This document shows, in pieces, positions 25,473 through 34,888 of a stretch of 64,000 bases of DNA (position 1 is its first letter; every line of letters begins with the position of its first letter). The DNA is from Enterosoma sp964427595 (GTDB lineage Bacteria > Bacillota_I > Bacilli_A > RFN20 > CAG-288), in contig CAYRUQ010000004.1 in assembly GCA_964427595.1 (NCBI GenBank), positions 1-64,000 on the forward strand. The letters run 5' to 3'. The notes beneath the pieces were generated by a model, which made no database searches, had not been told where the DNA came from, and was given only the letters and a program-made list of their open reading frames with translations. Both the position numbers and the translations under genes were made by a program.

Positions 25473-26743
25473 CAAAATTCCTCCTTTCTAGGAATAGGTG
25501 AGTAAATGAACTTATTATTGATTTTATCTTTCTTGTAGAAACCTCTTCTAGCCAAATCATCCATCGAGGTTCTAGCTGTTTCATAAACGGTCTTCTCAGC
25601 TTCCTTAAAGTCGTTGACTGTGTAGTGAAGACCGATCGTGCAATGTCCCGCATAGAAGTGAGCCTGTTTTCTTTTTAAATCAGGGTAGAGCTTAATCAAT
25701 CTATCTGCTATCTCATTGATTTCTATATAAGTTTCAGGTGGGAAGAAAGGTAGTGCTTTTTCATTGCTTTCAGTATCTTCCGTTTCTTCTGTTTCTTCAG
25801 AAGGTTTTTCTTCAGAAGAAGCGAGTGTCTCTCTGATTTCTTTTTCGTTATTTTCTAAAGAAGTGAGAAGCGCTAATACTGCATAAGTGAGATCTGAATT
25901 ATCTTGAGTCGCCTTCAATCTAGAGAAGATCTTCTTATTTTTATTAAAGGAGAGAGTCTCAATCGCTAAAGAGATAGCAGCTAGAGTGAAACCAGAGTTA
26001 GCTAGAACTGCTTTAACTAAGATAGAAGCTGTCTCCTCATTTGAATACTCGTAAGGCTTTACTGATAGGAAGAAATAAACGATGATTATAGCCTTCAAAA
26101 CTAAAGGAATCTCTTGATCGTTGATCGTATCAACAAGAGAATCAAGCATTCTTTCAATTTGAGTGTGGTCAGGTTGAGTAAGTGGATTTGAGAAATCCTC
26201 AATCGTACTTGCTCTATAACGAGTTTTACTTTCTTCGTCCTCCATTATCAGAAGCTTGTTGATATTATCAATCAAATCTCTATTAATCTCATCAGCTTGC
26301 AAAAACTTGATATAAGCGTGGTTATAAGCCTCGGCCATAGAAAGCTCAACTGGGATATTAGAAAGGCTTCCGGAGATGATTTTTCTCAAAGAGTTATCAC
26401 TTGGGGTCAAGCCATTAGACTGGCAAAGAATAGAGAGAGCTTTCAATTTGAACTCATTAGTAAGCTCAAATCTTTCTGTCAAAGTTAAAGAGAAGAATTT
26501 CAATTCATTTTTCAAAAGTTTTCTTTCTAAAGCATAAGCTCTCGAAAGGAGCGTAGAAGTTAAGCAGATAGAATAGAAGTTATCATCTCCATCTCTTAAA
26601 GGTGTTTGATAGTCATAATAACTTCGATAGTCACGGACTTTTCTTAAAGTATCGGCGATATCATCGGTATTGTAATAGTTTGCGATCTCTTCTTTAGTGG
26701 CGTAAAAGATGTCAGTGAATCTCTTTCCTTGTTCGTTTCTCAT
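25472..26743 (-). CDS. degenerate Fic-domain protein with C-terminal winged helix
   Basis: A 423-residue cytoplasmic protein. Its middle region follows the Fic fold pattern: a helix ending INRDLIDNINKLL, a YRAST segment (about 176) where Fic proteins have G-x-YR, then a helix VLKAIIIVYFFLSVKPYEYSN. The catalytic HPFxxGNGR is replaced by KPYEYSNEET (about 229-238), so AMP-transfer is not expected. An acidic linker (about 310-330) leads to a C-terminal winged-helix-like segment (TARTSMDDLARRGFY...FIYSP) as seen in many Fic proteins. I start it at 26743, where GAGGGG precedes, 1 base after the lepA stop. Assignment is by eye. Confidence 0.5.
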   Translation of the reverse strand: MRNEQGKRFTDIFYATKEEIANYYNTDDIADTLRKVRDYRSYYDYQTPLRDGDDNFYSICLTSTLLSRAYALERKLLKNELKFFSLTLTERFELTNEFKLKALSILCQSNGLTPSDNSLRKIISGSLSNIPVELSMAEAYNHAYIKFLQADEINRDLIDNINKLLIMEDEESKTRYRASTIEDFSNPLTQPDHTQIERMLDSLVDTINDQEIPLVLKAIIIVYFFLSVKPYEYSNEETASILVKAVLANSGFTLAAISLAIETLSFNKNKKIFSRLKATQDNSDLTYAVLALLTSLENNEKEIRETLASSEEKPSEETEETEDTESNEKALPFFPPETYIEINEIADRLIKLYPDLKRKQAHFYAGHCTIGLHYTVNDFKEAEKTVYETARTSMDDLARRGFYKKDKINNKFIYSPIPRKEEF

Positions 26744-26744
26744 A

Positions 26745-28562
26745 TCAGTTATTCCCCTCATCGACGGTGAGGACAGCGATGAATGCCTCTTGTGGTACTT
26801 GAACTTTACCAAACTCTCTCATACGCTTCTTTCCTCTCTTCTGCTTCTCTAATAATTTCTTCTTTCTAGTGATGTCGCCTCCATAGCATTTGGCAAGAAC
26901 ATCTTTTCTGACAGCTTTGATATCGGTTCTAGCGATTATCTTGTTACCTAATGAGGCTTGAACAGGTATTTCAAATTGTTGACGTGGTATAACTTCTTTT
27001 AATTTATCGACGACCGCTCTCGCTTTTGAATAGGCGGTCAACCTAAAGACGATCGTCGTTAGAGCATCAACAGGCTCTCCATTTAATAGGATGTCCATTC
27101 TTTCGACATCTGACTTATCATAACCCGTGACTTCATAGTCTAAAGAAGCATATCCTTGAGAAACTGATTTGAGCTTATCGAAGAAGTTGAAGACGATTTC
27201 ACTGAGTGGCATGTTGTACTCAAGAAGAACTCTTGTCTCATCGATATAACTCATATTGAGGTATTCACCTCGACGGTTTTGACATAAAGTCATGATGTTT
27301 CCAACATATTGTTTTGGAGTCATTATTTCCACTTTGGCAAAAGGTTCATATGTCTCTTTGACTTTAGTTCTATCTTTAGGAAAATCTGCTGGATTTTGAA
27401 TCATTTCCTGATGTCCATCGGTAAAGACGACTTTATAGACGACAGAAGGTGCTGAGCAGAGAAGGTCGATATCATATTCATCTTCTAGTCTCTCTTGAAT
27501 GACTTCCATGTGAAGAAGTCCTAGAAATCCGCATCTGAAACCAGAACCGAGAGCTGCTGAAGTCTCTGGTTCATAAACTAAAGCGGCATCATTAAGAGAG
27601 AGTTTATCTAAGGCGTTATGAAGGTTTTCAAAATCGCCATTATCACTAGGATAAAGACCAGCGAATACCATTGGTTGAGTCTTTCTAAACCCTTCTAAAG
27701 GTTCTTTTGTCGGGTTATCATTTAAGGTGATCGTATCACCGACTGATATCTCTTTGATGTCTTTGATAGAGGCACAAAGATAACCGACTTCTCCGGATTT
27801 TAATTCACCAGTTTTCTTCTCTTTAGGAGTTCTGATGCCGACTTCGGTGACCTGGAAAACAGAATCGTTGGACATCAGCTTGATCTTATCTCCGACTTTG
27901 ACTGTTCCAGAAAAGACACGAAGAAGAACGACGACACCTCTATAAGAATCAAACTTAGAATCAAAAATCAAAGCTTTCAATGGTTTATTGTCATCACCTT
28001 TAGGAGATGGTAAGTCTTCGACGATATGCTCTAATAATTCTTCGATTCCTTTTCCAGTCTTAGCTGAGACATCGATGCATTTTTCAGGATCGATACCTAA
28101 AGTATCAATAAGTTCTAACTGGCATCTTTCTACATCAGCTGAAGGAAGATCAACCTTGTTGATGACCGGTAAAATCTTAAGTCCATTATCAATAGCTAAA
28201 TAACCATTTGCTAAGGTTTGAGCTTGCACCCCTTGAGTAGCATCAACAACTAAAATCGCACCCTCACAAGCGCTAAGTGATCTCGAGACCTCATAAGTGA
28301 AGTCAACATGCCCAGGAGTATCGATCAAATTTAGGAGATATTCCTCTCCATTCTTAGCTTTGTAAGTGGCGCTGACAGCGTTGAGTTTGATCGTGATTCC
28401 TCTTTCTCTTTCAATCGACATATCATCTAAAAGTTGAGGTTGAAGTTCACGCATCTCAACAGCACCCGTCTTTTCAAGGATACGGTCACAAAGGGTTGAT
28501 TTGCCATGATCGATATGAGCGACCACGCAGAAGTTTCTGATGTGTTCTTTGTCGAAGTTCAT
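26745..28562 (-). CDS. lepA: elongation factor 4 LepA
   Basis: The 605-residue ribosomal GTPase can back-translocate or rescue stalled ribosomes. It has GTPase motifs AHIDHGKST, DTPGHVDF and NKVD, EF-G-like domains II, III and V, and the LepA-specific C-terminal domain with the basic KCYGGDITRKKKLLEKQK segment. Length matches the family (about 600). It overlaps the helicase gene by 4 bases at its start. Confidence 0.97.
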   Translation of the reverse strand: MNFDKEHIRNFCVVAHIDHGKSTLCDRILEKTGAVEMRELQPQLLDDMSIERERGITIKLNAVSATYKAKNGEEYLLNLIDTPGHVDFTYEVSRSLSACEGAILVVDATQGVQAQTLANGYLAIDNGLKILPVINKVDLPSADVERCQLELIDTLGIDPEKCIDVSAKTGKGIEELLEHIVEDLPSPKGDDNKPLKALIFDSKFDSYRGVVVLLRVFSGTVKVGDKIKLMSNDSVFQVTEVGIRTPKEKKTGELKSGEVGYLCASIKDIKEISVGDTITLNDNPTKEPLEGFRKTQPMVFAGLYPSDNGDFENLHNALDKLSLNDAALVYEPETSAALGSGFRCGFLGLLHMEVIQERLEDEYDIDLLCSAPSVVYKVVFTDGHQEMIQNPADFPKDRTKVKETYEPFAKVEIMTPKQYVGNIMTLCQNRRGEYLNMSYIDETRVLLEYNMPLSEIVFNFFDKLKSVSQGYASLDYEVTGYDKSDVERMDILLNGEPVDALTTIVFRLTAYSKARAVVDKLKEVIPRQQFEIPVQASLGNKIIARTDIKAVRKDVLAKCYGGDITRKKKLLEKQKRGKKRMREFGKVQVPQEAFIAVLTVDEGNN

Positions 28563-30952
28563 ACTTTTTCCTCCTTGAAGAAACGCTTGAGAGTTGACTT
28601 GACTTGGCTAGGTGAGATGGCCTTAACCGCTTGTGGATAAGTTCCTAATATCTCTTCTTTATATGTTTTGTTTGCGAATCTCTGATCGATGAAGAGAATG
28701 AATCCTTTATCCTCTGGTGTTCTGATGACTCGACCAGCAGCTTGAAAGACTTTATTTAAACCAGGATAAGCATAAGCGTAGAGATAACCTTTTTGTTTAT
28801 TCTCTTCATCATCGAAGTATTCTTTAATTTTATCTCTTTCAAAATTGATTTGTGGTATTCCAACCGAGATGATGATGGCTCCTATTAATCTATCACCGAC
28901 TAAATCGATACCTTCTGAGAAGATGCCACCTAAAACTAAAACACCGATTGTTGTTTTAACATTGTCACTTTGAAATCGACTGAGGAAGTTTTCTTTCTCT
29001 AACTCATTCATCGACTTCTCTTGGAAGAAAATATCAGTATCTTCTAAAGGATCAGTTTCAAAGTACCTTTTTAGATTACTTAAATATTCATAAGAAGGAC
29101 AGAAAATGAAAAAATTACCTTTCACTGAAGTGACTGCTGCTTTGATCAGTTCATAGATATGAGGAAGAGTATTTTCTCTTTGAGAATACTTCAAAGAATA
29201 GAGAGTACTGATTAGAACCTTGCAATTTTCTTTAGGGAATGGAGATTCTAAAACTAATCTATCAGTGATATTTTCTCCACCACCTAATAAATCGATGTAA
29301 TAATCCTTAGGAGACAGAGTGGCAGAAAAGAAGATTGAACTTTTAAAACGAGAGACGATATCAGTGATGTATTGTCTACTTGCGATATTTGCGATTTTTA
29401 AAGCTATCACTTCGGCGTCTCTATTTAACATCAAATAAAAACAGAAGTTCTCTCTATCATTAGAACTGATCTCAAGAAGTGATTGAAAATCCATCAAAGT
29501 GTAGAAGAGATCCATCAGTTTATCTTCGACTAACTCCGGATATTTCTTAAAACAGTCTCTTAATTCATCAACCAAATCAGAGACTAACTCGACGATTTCT
29601 TCAGGTATATTTTCTATCTCGTAAATGAGTTCTTTGATGAAGGTTTGAGAAGAAGTATCTATCTCAAATTCGTTAAATAAGTTGATGAGTTTAGCGAGAT
29701 TTCTATGAACGAGTCTATATTCGTCACCACTAGCTAAATGATGAGCTTCTTTGAGTACTTCTTTAGTCAAAACAGCTGAATAGAGTTCTCTTACTCTATC
29801 TGGTAAGTTGTGACATTCATCAATGAGAAGATAGTTATTTCTAAGATCACCTTCATCAAGAAAACGAAGAGCGACATCTGGATTGAAGATATAGGTGTAA
29901 TCACAGATTAAAACATCCATGAATTTTGAGATCTCAAACTGGAATTGATAAGGACACATCACATTTTTATAACAAGCATCTTTGATCACTTCTTTGTCGA
30001 TGATGTCGTTAACATATAGAACATCCAAAATGACATCTAATAGTTTGTCATAGAAATTTCTTGCGAAAGGACATTCATCAGGATTGCAGTGTCCTTTCTT
30101 ATCATTAAAACAGATGTTATCTCTAGCTGTGAATTCTTCACATTTAGCTTTAGAACCCATGTTCGCAAAGAGTTTTAAAGTGCCAACTGCTATTTTCTTA
30201 ATTGAGTTTTTACTAGTTAAATAGAATATTTGATCCGCTTTATGCTCTGAGAATCTCTTAAGACTCGGATAGAGGACAGAGACGGTTTTACCGATACCAG
30301 TAGGGGCTTCGATATAGACATTTCTATTTTCATCTTCCGCTTTTGAGATGAAATCCATCATCCTTTGCTGCCCTTTTCTAACAGATGCAAAGGGGAACTG
30401 AATATCTCTCCAAGATTCATCTCTTTCTACTTTCATCTTTTGAATCTTAGAGATGAAACGGACAAATCTGATGACTAAATCATTGATGTAGGAAGAGAGT
30501 TCTTCATAGGTGTAGATTCGTTTGATGTGTTTGATTAATTTCGTGTTTCTTTGACTGATGTAAGTCAGTTGAACAGCCATGTTTTCTAAAGAGTGTTGTT
30601 TTGCATACATGTAGGCATAAAACATCGCTTGTCCCAAATGCCATTCACCTTGTTCAAGAATGAAGTCATCAAGTTTTGCATTGGTGGTTTTGATCTCTTC
30701 GATCACATAATTAAGACCATCGTTGAAGAGACCATCGGCTTTGCCGGAGACTTTGACTTGAAAATCATCAACATAAAAAGTCTCCGAAAGCGAATATTCA
30801 GCTTGATAACCAGAGACCTGCTTGCTTTGATAGTAGCGATGTAAATTGCTACCCTCATTCATGCTGGTTTGGTTGAAAATTCTAATGTCTAAGTGGCCTC
30901 TTCTAAGGAGAGTATCCACGATATCATGTACTGACAAAGATAGAGTATGCAT
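28559..30952 (-). CDS. XPD/DinG-type Fe-S helicase with N-terminal PD-(D/E)XK nuclease domain
   Basis: The 797-residue protein has an N-terminal Cas4-like nuclease region with KADGLFN and EIKTTNA, matching the D and ExK of PD-(D/E)XK enzymes, and LGQAMFYAYMYA as the following helix. A superfamily 2 helicase follows: Walker A APTGIGKT, DECH box (IDECHN) and C-terminal AAGRVIRTPED. Between them the cysteines CEEF...CFND..GHC..DEC...CPYQF indicate an iron-sulphur cluster as in XPD/DinG. It probably acts in DNA repair. A TGGTAGAAT box lies 10 bases before the ATG and no Shine-Dalgarno sequence is seen. Confidence 0.85.
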   Translation of the reverse strand: MHTLSLSVHDIVDTLLRRGHLDIRIFNQTSMNEGSNLHRYYQSKQVSGYQAEYSLSETFYVDDFQVKVSGKADGLFNDGLNYVIEEIKTTNAKLDDFILEQGEWHLGQAMFYAYMYAKQHSLENMAVQLTYISQRNTKLIKHIKRIYTYEELSSYINDLVIRFVRFISKIQKMKVERDESWRDIQFPFASVRKGQQRMMDFISKAEDENRNVYIEAPTGIGKTVSVLYPSLKRFSEHKADQIFYLTSKNSIKKIAVGTLKLFANMGSKAKCEEFTARDNICFNDKKGHCNPDECPFARNFYDKLLDVILDVLYVNDIIDKEVIKDACYKNVMCPYQFQFEISKFMDVLICDYTYIFNPDVALRFLDEGDLRNNYLLIDECHNLPDRVRELYSAVLTKEVLKEAHHLASGDEYRLVHRNLAKLINLFNEFEIDTSSQTFIKELIYEIENIPEEIVELVSDLVDELRDCFKKYPELVEDKLMDLFYTLMDFQSLLEISSNDRENFCFYLMLNRDAEVIALKIANIASRQYITDIVSRFKSSIFFSATLSPKDYYIDLLGGGENITDRLVLESPFPKENCKVLISTLYSLKYSQRENTLPHIYELIKAAVTSVKGNFFIFCPSYEYLSNLKRYFETDPLEDTDIFFQEKSMNELEKENFLSRFQSDNVKTTIGVLVLGGIFSEGIDLVGDRLIGAIIISVGIPQINFERDKIKEYFDDEENKQKGYLYAYAYPGLNKVFQAAGRVIRTPEDKGFILFIDQRFANKTYKEEILGTYPQAVKAISPSQVKSTLKRFFKEEKV

Positions 30953-30962
30953 AACGCATGAT

Positions 30963-30971
30963 ATTCTACCA
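30963..30971 (-). promoter_or_regulatory. extended -10 box, leaderless geometry
   Basis: TGGTAGAAT on the minus strand ends 10 bases before the helicase ATG at 30952. The expected leader is about 4 bases. Confidence 0.45.
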
Positions 30972-31004
30972 TTTTTTTACTAATTTCTCTGTTATTCTTC
31001 TATC

Positions 31005-32084
31005 TTAATCTTTATTTTTATGTGTGATTATCTCAGTTGCTTCAGCGTTACCACGATAGAAAGCTCTCTTTAAATGGAAGATGGCAGCTTTGTTCTCTTC
31101 ATGTTCAAGATAAAAATGATAAAGCTCCATATCAATTTGGTCATCTTTCTTTGCTAACTTTTTTAAGATGGATAATCCTTCTTTTTGAGTCTCTTTATCC
31201 ATCAAAAGTTCATCCGCATATTTCTTGCCATCACCACCATTTTCATAACTTCTTTGGTAGAAACTGTAATAAGTGATATCTTCTTCACTTTTAGCGATAT
31301 CACCTAGAAGCTCTAAAGCTTCTTTATCTTGACCTGCTCTTTCTAAATAGATTTTGGAAAGGGATTTTAAGAAAGGATCAGTACTAGTTAAACAAAGTTT
31401 ACCAGCTAGCAGATGACATTTTGGTTCTCCTAAATCTGACCCAACTCTGAATAACAAACGGGCCTTATCAAAATCTTGATGGTGGAATCTTTCATCAAAA
31501 TAAGCTTGTCCTAGATAATAGAAACTCTCTTTTTCTTCCATACCATTCGCTTTAGTGAGGAGTTTCCAACCTTCTTCATTTTCTTCGTTTAGATAAATAA
31601 AACCTAGATAAGTGAAACACTTCTTATCTTCATTATTTAGTAAGAGCATCTGTTTGGCTTTTTCGTAATCTCTCTCACAACCTATCCCTTTGAAATAACA
31701 CTCGCCTAGTTTGACAGATGCTTTTTGTAAGCCTTCATCAAAAGCTTTTTGAAAACAAGAAAAGGCTTGGACATCATCTTTGCCATAAGGTTTTATCCCC
31801 TTTAGATAAAACAAGCCAATTAGATAAATAGCTTCCTCATCATTCTTCTTTCGTAATGAATTCAAATCGATGACTAGAGAGTAAGGAATCTCATCATTAT
31901 TATCTGCAAGACATAATCTTGCGTACATCAACACTTCATCTCTTCTTAAAACACTCTTTTTACCGAGAACAATCTTGTATCTCAGTCTTTCAAAAGCGCA
32001 AAGAGATAGAGCTTCTGGGCTAGAAGTCTCAGACTTCAACAACTCTTCCCCAGTTAAATAGATCTGATCATATATAGTAGACAC
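31005..32084 (-). CDS. Sel1-like repeat protein
   Basis: A 359-residue helical-repeat protein with several TPR-like Sel1 repeats. Clear examples are AIYLIGLFYLKGIKPYGKDD, then FDEGLQKASVKLGECYFKGIG and KESFYYLGQAYF. Such scaffolds bind partner proteins. There is no signal peptide. The start is GTG at 32084, with AGGAGA 7-8 bases upstream. An in-frame extension to 32282 would run through the tRNA-Phe promoter and gene and is rejected. Confidence 0.75.
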   Translation of the reverse strand: MSTIYDQIYLTGEELLKSETSSPEALSLCAFERLRYKIVLGKKSVLRRDEVLMYARLCLADNNDEIPYSLVIDLNSLRKKNDEEAIYLIGLFYLKGIKPYGKDDVQAFSCFQKAFDEGLQKASVKLGECYFKGIGCERDYEKAKQMLLLNNEDKKCFTYLGFIYLNEENEEGWKLLTKANGMEEKESFYYLGQAYFDERFHHQDFDKARLLFRVGSDLGEPKCHLLAGKLCLTSTDPFLKSLSKIYLERAGQDKEALELLGDIAKSEEDITYYSFYQRSYENGGDGKKYADELLMDKETQKEGLSILKKLAKKDDQIDMELYHFYLEHEENKAAIFHLKRAFYRGNAEATEIITHKNKD

Positions 32085-32211
32085 GATATATTCTCCTCGC
32101 CTTATTCTAGGTATTAAATTGCAAAGCCCAATTTTTCTGAACTCTATTAGTCCCATTTCAATACCAAAATAGTCCCTAAAAAATGTCAATTTGATTGCAA
32201 AGAAAAAACAC

Positions 32212-32240
32212 TTGAAGTAAATCTTGCTGTGGTATAGAAT
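32212..32240 (+). promoter_or_regulatory. tRNA-Phe promoter
   Basis: TTGAAG, 17-bp spacer, TAGAAT (32235-32240). The predicted start is about 9 bases before the tRNA. Confidence 0.6.
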
Positions 32241-32255
32241 AACAAGGCTTGTCAA

Positions 32256-32331
32256 GGCCCGATAGCTCAGTTGGCAGAGCAAAGGACTGAAAATCCTTGT
32301 GTCAGCAGTTCGATTCTGCTTTGGGCCACCA
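32256..32331 (+). tRNA. tRNA-Phe (GAA)
   Basis: A 76-nt cloverleaf with acceptor GGCCCGA / TTGGGCC, anticodon stem-loop AAGGA-CTGAAAA-TCCTT with anticodon GAA, T-arm GCAG-TTCGATT-CTGC, and encoded CCA. Confidence 0.97.
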
Positions 32332-32344
32332 TCTTAAAAATATG

Positions 32345-32377
32345 TCTGACTGCTCCTAGGGCGGTCAGATTTTTTTG
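32345..32377 (+). terminator. terminator after tRNA-Phe
   Basis: Stem TCTGACTGC / GCGGTCAGA with one G-U pair, then eight T. Confidence 0.88.
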
Positions 32378-32448
32378 TTTATTATCATATTTCGAAGAAG
32401 ACCTTAGTCTATTTTGATAAAGCAAAGACTAGACGTTTTAGCCAGTAA

Positions 32449-32535
32449 ACTTGCGGAAATTCAATATTCTGGGGTTATATATACCTGCGGAAATTCAATA
32501 TTTAGCAATATCTAAACTTGCGGAAATTCAATATT
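32449..32535 (+). repeat. three 20-bp direct repeats upstream of the AAA ATPase
   Basis: ACTTGCGGAAATTCAATATT at 32449-32468, a copy with one mismatch (ACCTGCGG...) at 32483-32502, and an exact copy at 32516-32535. Periods are 34 and 33 bp; the intervening 14 and 13 bases are unrelated. The third copy contains TTGCGG (32518-32523) at the -35 position of the downstream promoter. Confidence 0.95.
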
Positions 32536-32547
32536 TGCTGTTAAAAT
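32518..32547 (+). promoter_or_regulatory. AAA ATPase promoter embedded in the third repeat
   Basis: TTGCGG inside repeat 3, an 18-bp spacer and the extended -10 TGTTAAAAT (TAAAAT at 32542-32547). The predicted start near 32554 is just before the AGAGGGG ribosome site. The repeats would let a regulator or the ATPase itself control RNA polymerase. Confidence 0.6.
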
Positions 32548-32568
32548 CTCAAAGTAGAGGGGTGAATG

Positions 32569-33912
32569 ATGATATTTAAAAGAAAGATTTATAATCGTTT
32601 ACTTGAATTTAAAAAGCAGAGAGGTAAATATTCTCTGCTGGTTGAAGGTGCTAGACGAATAGGAAAAACGACAACTCTTCGTGAATTTGCTAAAAATGAG
32701 TACGAGAGTTTTATCTTTGTAGATTTTCAAGCTGATAAAAGAAAAGCAACTGAAGCTTTTGACGAACTACCAGACCTCGATTCTTTTTTTAGAGTTTTAA
32801 TGCTTAATTACAACACTCTTCTTGTTAAAGAAAAATCCCTAATTGTTTTTGATGAAGTTCAATTCTTTCCTAAAGCAAGAGAAGCTCTTAAACAATTAGT
32901 AGCTGATGGACGTTATGACTTTATAGCTACCGGATCACTTCTATCCATCAAAAGCAATGTTAAAGATATTCTTATTCCTAGTGAAGAAGAGAGAATATCG
33001 ATGTATCCGATGGATTTTGAAGAGTTTTGTCTTGCTACAGATAACGAACTTCTTTATTCCTATATCAGACAATGTTTTGAAGACAAGAAGCCTCTTTTAG
33101 AAACACAACACCAAAAAGCAATGAAATTATTCAGAACATATCTAGCTGTAGGAGGTATGCCACAAGCTGTAAATGATTATGTTGAAGGTCGTTCTTTTCA
33201 AGAGATTGATAAGACAAAGCGAATGATTTTACAGCTTTATAAAGATGATTTAAAAAAGTTAGATACTCTCTACAAATATAGATGCGATGCTGTTTTAAGA
33301 TTGCTTCCAAATGAACTTGAATCTCATTCTAGAATCTTTCGCACATCTAGAATCTTTCAAACTGATTCAGCAAGAAGGGTCAACACTTTCAATGCTATTG
33401 AAGATAGTAAGATTGTCAATGTTTGCCGTTTCTTAGAACAACCGAGTATAGATTTCAATCAATATGCAGAAGAGAGCAAATTCAAACTCTATCTTGCTGA
33501 TACCGGTCTATTAACGACGATGATTTATCAAGACTCAGAAGCGCCATTAGAAGATGGAATTTACCATCGCTTGATAGCTGATAAACTCTCCACTAATGAT
33601 GGAATGCTATATGAAAATGTAGTCGCTCAAGCATTTAAATCACAAGGAAGACAGTTGTACTACCATGCATTTCAAGATGAGAATAAACATCGCTATGAGC
33701 TTGATTTTCTTCTTAGAAGGGGCAAAAAGATTGTACCTGTAGAGGTTAAATCTTCGAGAAATATTCAACATACCTCTTTAGATAAATCGATGATTAAATA
33801 TTCATCAATTTTTATAAACCCAATTATTCTTTCATCTAAAAACTATACGAAATATGGCATTTATAATTATTTCCCTTTATATATGACTTCTTTGATTGCT
33901 GAAAAACTTTAG
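32569..33912 (+). CDS. AAA_14/DUF4143-family ATPase
   Basis: A 447-residue member of the solitary archaeal/bacterial ATPase family. The N-terminal P-loop domain has Walker A GARRIGKTT (about 28-36) and Walker B SLIVFDEVQ; sensor-like ATGSLL follows. The C-terminal DUF4143 region ends in a PD-(D/E)XK-like patch YELDFLLRRGKKIVPVEVKSS, with D and ExK in place, so nuclease activity is conceivable. The biological role of this family is not established. It stands alone after tRNA-Phe, in DNA more AT-rich than its neighbours. I prefer the second ATG (32569), 6 bases from AGAGGGG; an ATG at 32566 is the alternative. Confidence 0.85.
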   Translation: MIFKRKIYNRLLEFKKQRGKYSLLVEGARRIGKTTTLREFAKNEYESFIFVDFQADKRKATEAFDELPDLDSFFRVLMLNYNTLLVKEKSLIVFDEVQFFPKAREALKQLVADGRYDFIATGSLLSIKSNVKDILIPSEEERISMYPMDFEEFCLATDNELLYSYIRQCFEDKKPLLETQHQKAMKLFRTYLAVGGMPQAVNDYVEGRSFQEIDKTKRMILQLYKDDLKKLDTLYKYRCDAVLRLLPNELESHSRIFRTSRIFQTDSARRVNTFNAIEDSKIVNVCRFLEQPSIDFNQYAEESKFKLYLADTGLLTTMIYQDSEAPLEDGIYHRLIADKLSTNDGMLYENVVAQAFKSQGRQLYYHAFQDENKHRYELDFLLRRGKKIVPVEVKSSRNIQHTSLDKSMIKYSSIFINPIILSSKNYTKYGIYNYFPLYMTSLIAEKL

Positions 33913-34158
33913 TTTACATAACCGACTATAATATTTAAAACACTTGTTTGATCTTTTATAAAAATGGCAATTTCACATACTGAATTTTCTATTAAGAATG
34001 ACAGGTTGATTAATAGTATATAATCCAAATAAATTTCATTCTTTTCCAAAAGATAAAAAATTAGTCGCATAGATTACTAGTTTGATTGATTTTCTTAGAA
34101 AAAATTGGTTTTTAAAGTGTTTATAGGCTCAAACGATGAAAAAATAGCATTTTTCCCA

Positions 34159-34164
34159 TATAAT
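34159..34164 (+). promoter_or_regulatory. budA -10 box with very short leader
   Basis: TATAAT at 34159-34164. The predicted start near 34171 coincides with the AGGAGG of the ribosome-binding site, leaving a leader of about 16 bases. Confidence 0.45.
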
Positions 34165-34186
34165 AAAAACAGGAGGAAGAAGGTGT

Positions 34187-34888
34187 ATGAAATCGAAGAT
34201 GTATCAAGTTTCCACGATGCAAGCTTTGATGATGGGAGATTACTTCGGCTGTATCAACATCAGAGAGATTTTGATGAAAGCCGATGTTGGTATTGGAATT
34301 TATGATTCTTTAGATGGTGAAGCAATATTCTATAAAGGAAATGCCTATAGTTTCAGAGCAGATGGAACTAATTTGCCGGTGCTAACACCAGAAACACAAC
34401 TCGCTTTCTTTATCGGAGCAAAGTTTGATGATAGTGTTAAGAAAATCCCAGTCGCCTTCAACACCTATGCTGGTTTAAGAAAACAAGTATTAACTCATTT
34501 AGATAAAAACTACTTTTATTTACTCACGATGGAAGGTCGTTTCACTCTCAAAACTAGATCTATTCCTAAACAAAAGAAACCATTTAAACCTTTTTATGAA
34601 GTCGTGGAACAACAAGTGACATTCGATTATCAGGATGTCGATGGCGTTGTTGTCGGTTTCTATTGTCCAGATTATTTTGAGGGTATCAACTTTAAAGGAT
34701 TCCACCTTCACTTCTTATCAAATGATTTAACTAAAGGCGGTCATATTTTAAAAATTGCTTCCAAGAAAGCGACGATCAGAATCAATAAGCTTACTACCTA
34801 TCAACTTAGACTTCCTCAGGATAGTCTCTTCAACAGGATGAATTTGAATAAAGATCTCAGTGAACAGACGAAGAAAGCGGAAGGGTAA
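34187..34888 (+). CDS. budA: alpha-acetolactate decarboxylase
   Basis: The 233-residue zinc enzyme converts acetolactate to acetoin, the neutral-product branch of pyruvate metabolism. The family opening is clear (MYQVSTMQALMMGDYFG, GIGIYDSLDGEAIF with a conserved glutamate, YSFRADG). The zinc site GFHLHFLSNDLTKGGHIL supplies three histidines; a downstream arginine-containing strand completes the site. No acetolactate synthase is encoded nearby. AGGAGGAAGAAGG precedes the ATG; an ATG four codons later is an alternative start. The 274-base gap before it is AT-rich and holds no gene I can support. Confidence 0.9.
   Translation: MKSKMYQVSTMQALMMGDYFGCINIREILMKADVGIGIYDSLDGEAIFYKGNAYSFRADGTNLPVLTPETQLAFFIGAKFDDSVKKIPVAFNTYAGLRKQVLTHLDKNYFYLLTMEGRFTLKTRSIPKQKKPFKPFYEVVEQQVTFDYQDVDGVVVGFYCPDYFEGINFKGFHLHFLSNDLTKGGHILKIASKKATIRINKLTTYQLRLPQDSLFNRMNLNKDLSEQTKKAEG

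Noticed and set aside
32085..32282. N-terminal extension of the Sel1-repeat protein
   Set aside because: It would overlap the tRNA-Phe promoter and gene and has no ribosome site; GTG at 32084 has AGGAGA.
32449..32535. Short CRISPR array
   Set aside because: Only three 20-bp units with 13-14-bp gaps, no cas genes, and the last unit forms part of a promoter; too short a spacer for CRISPR.
32256..34080. tRNA-Phe-integrated island with att duplication
   Set aside because: No copy of the tRNA 3' end was seen downstream and there is no integrase; only the AT-rich composition suggested transfer.
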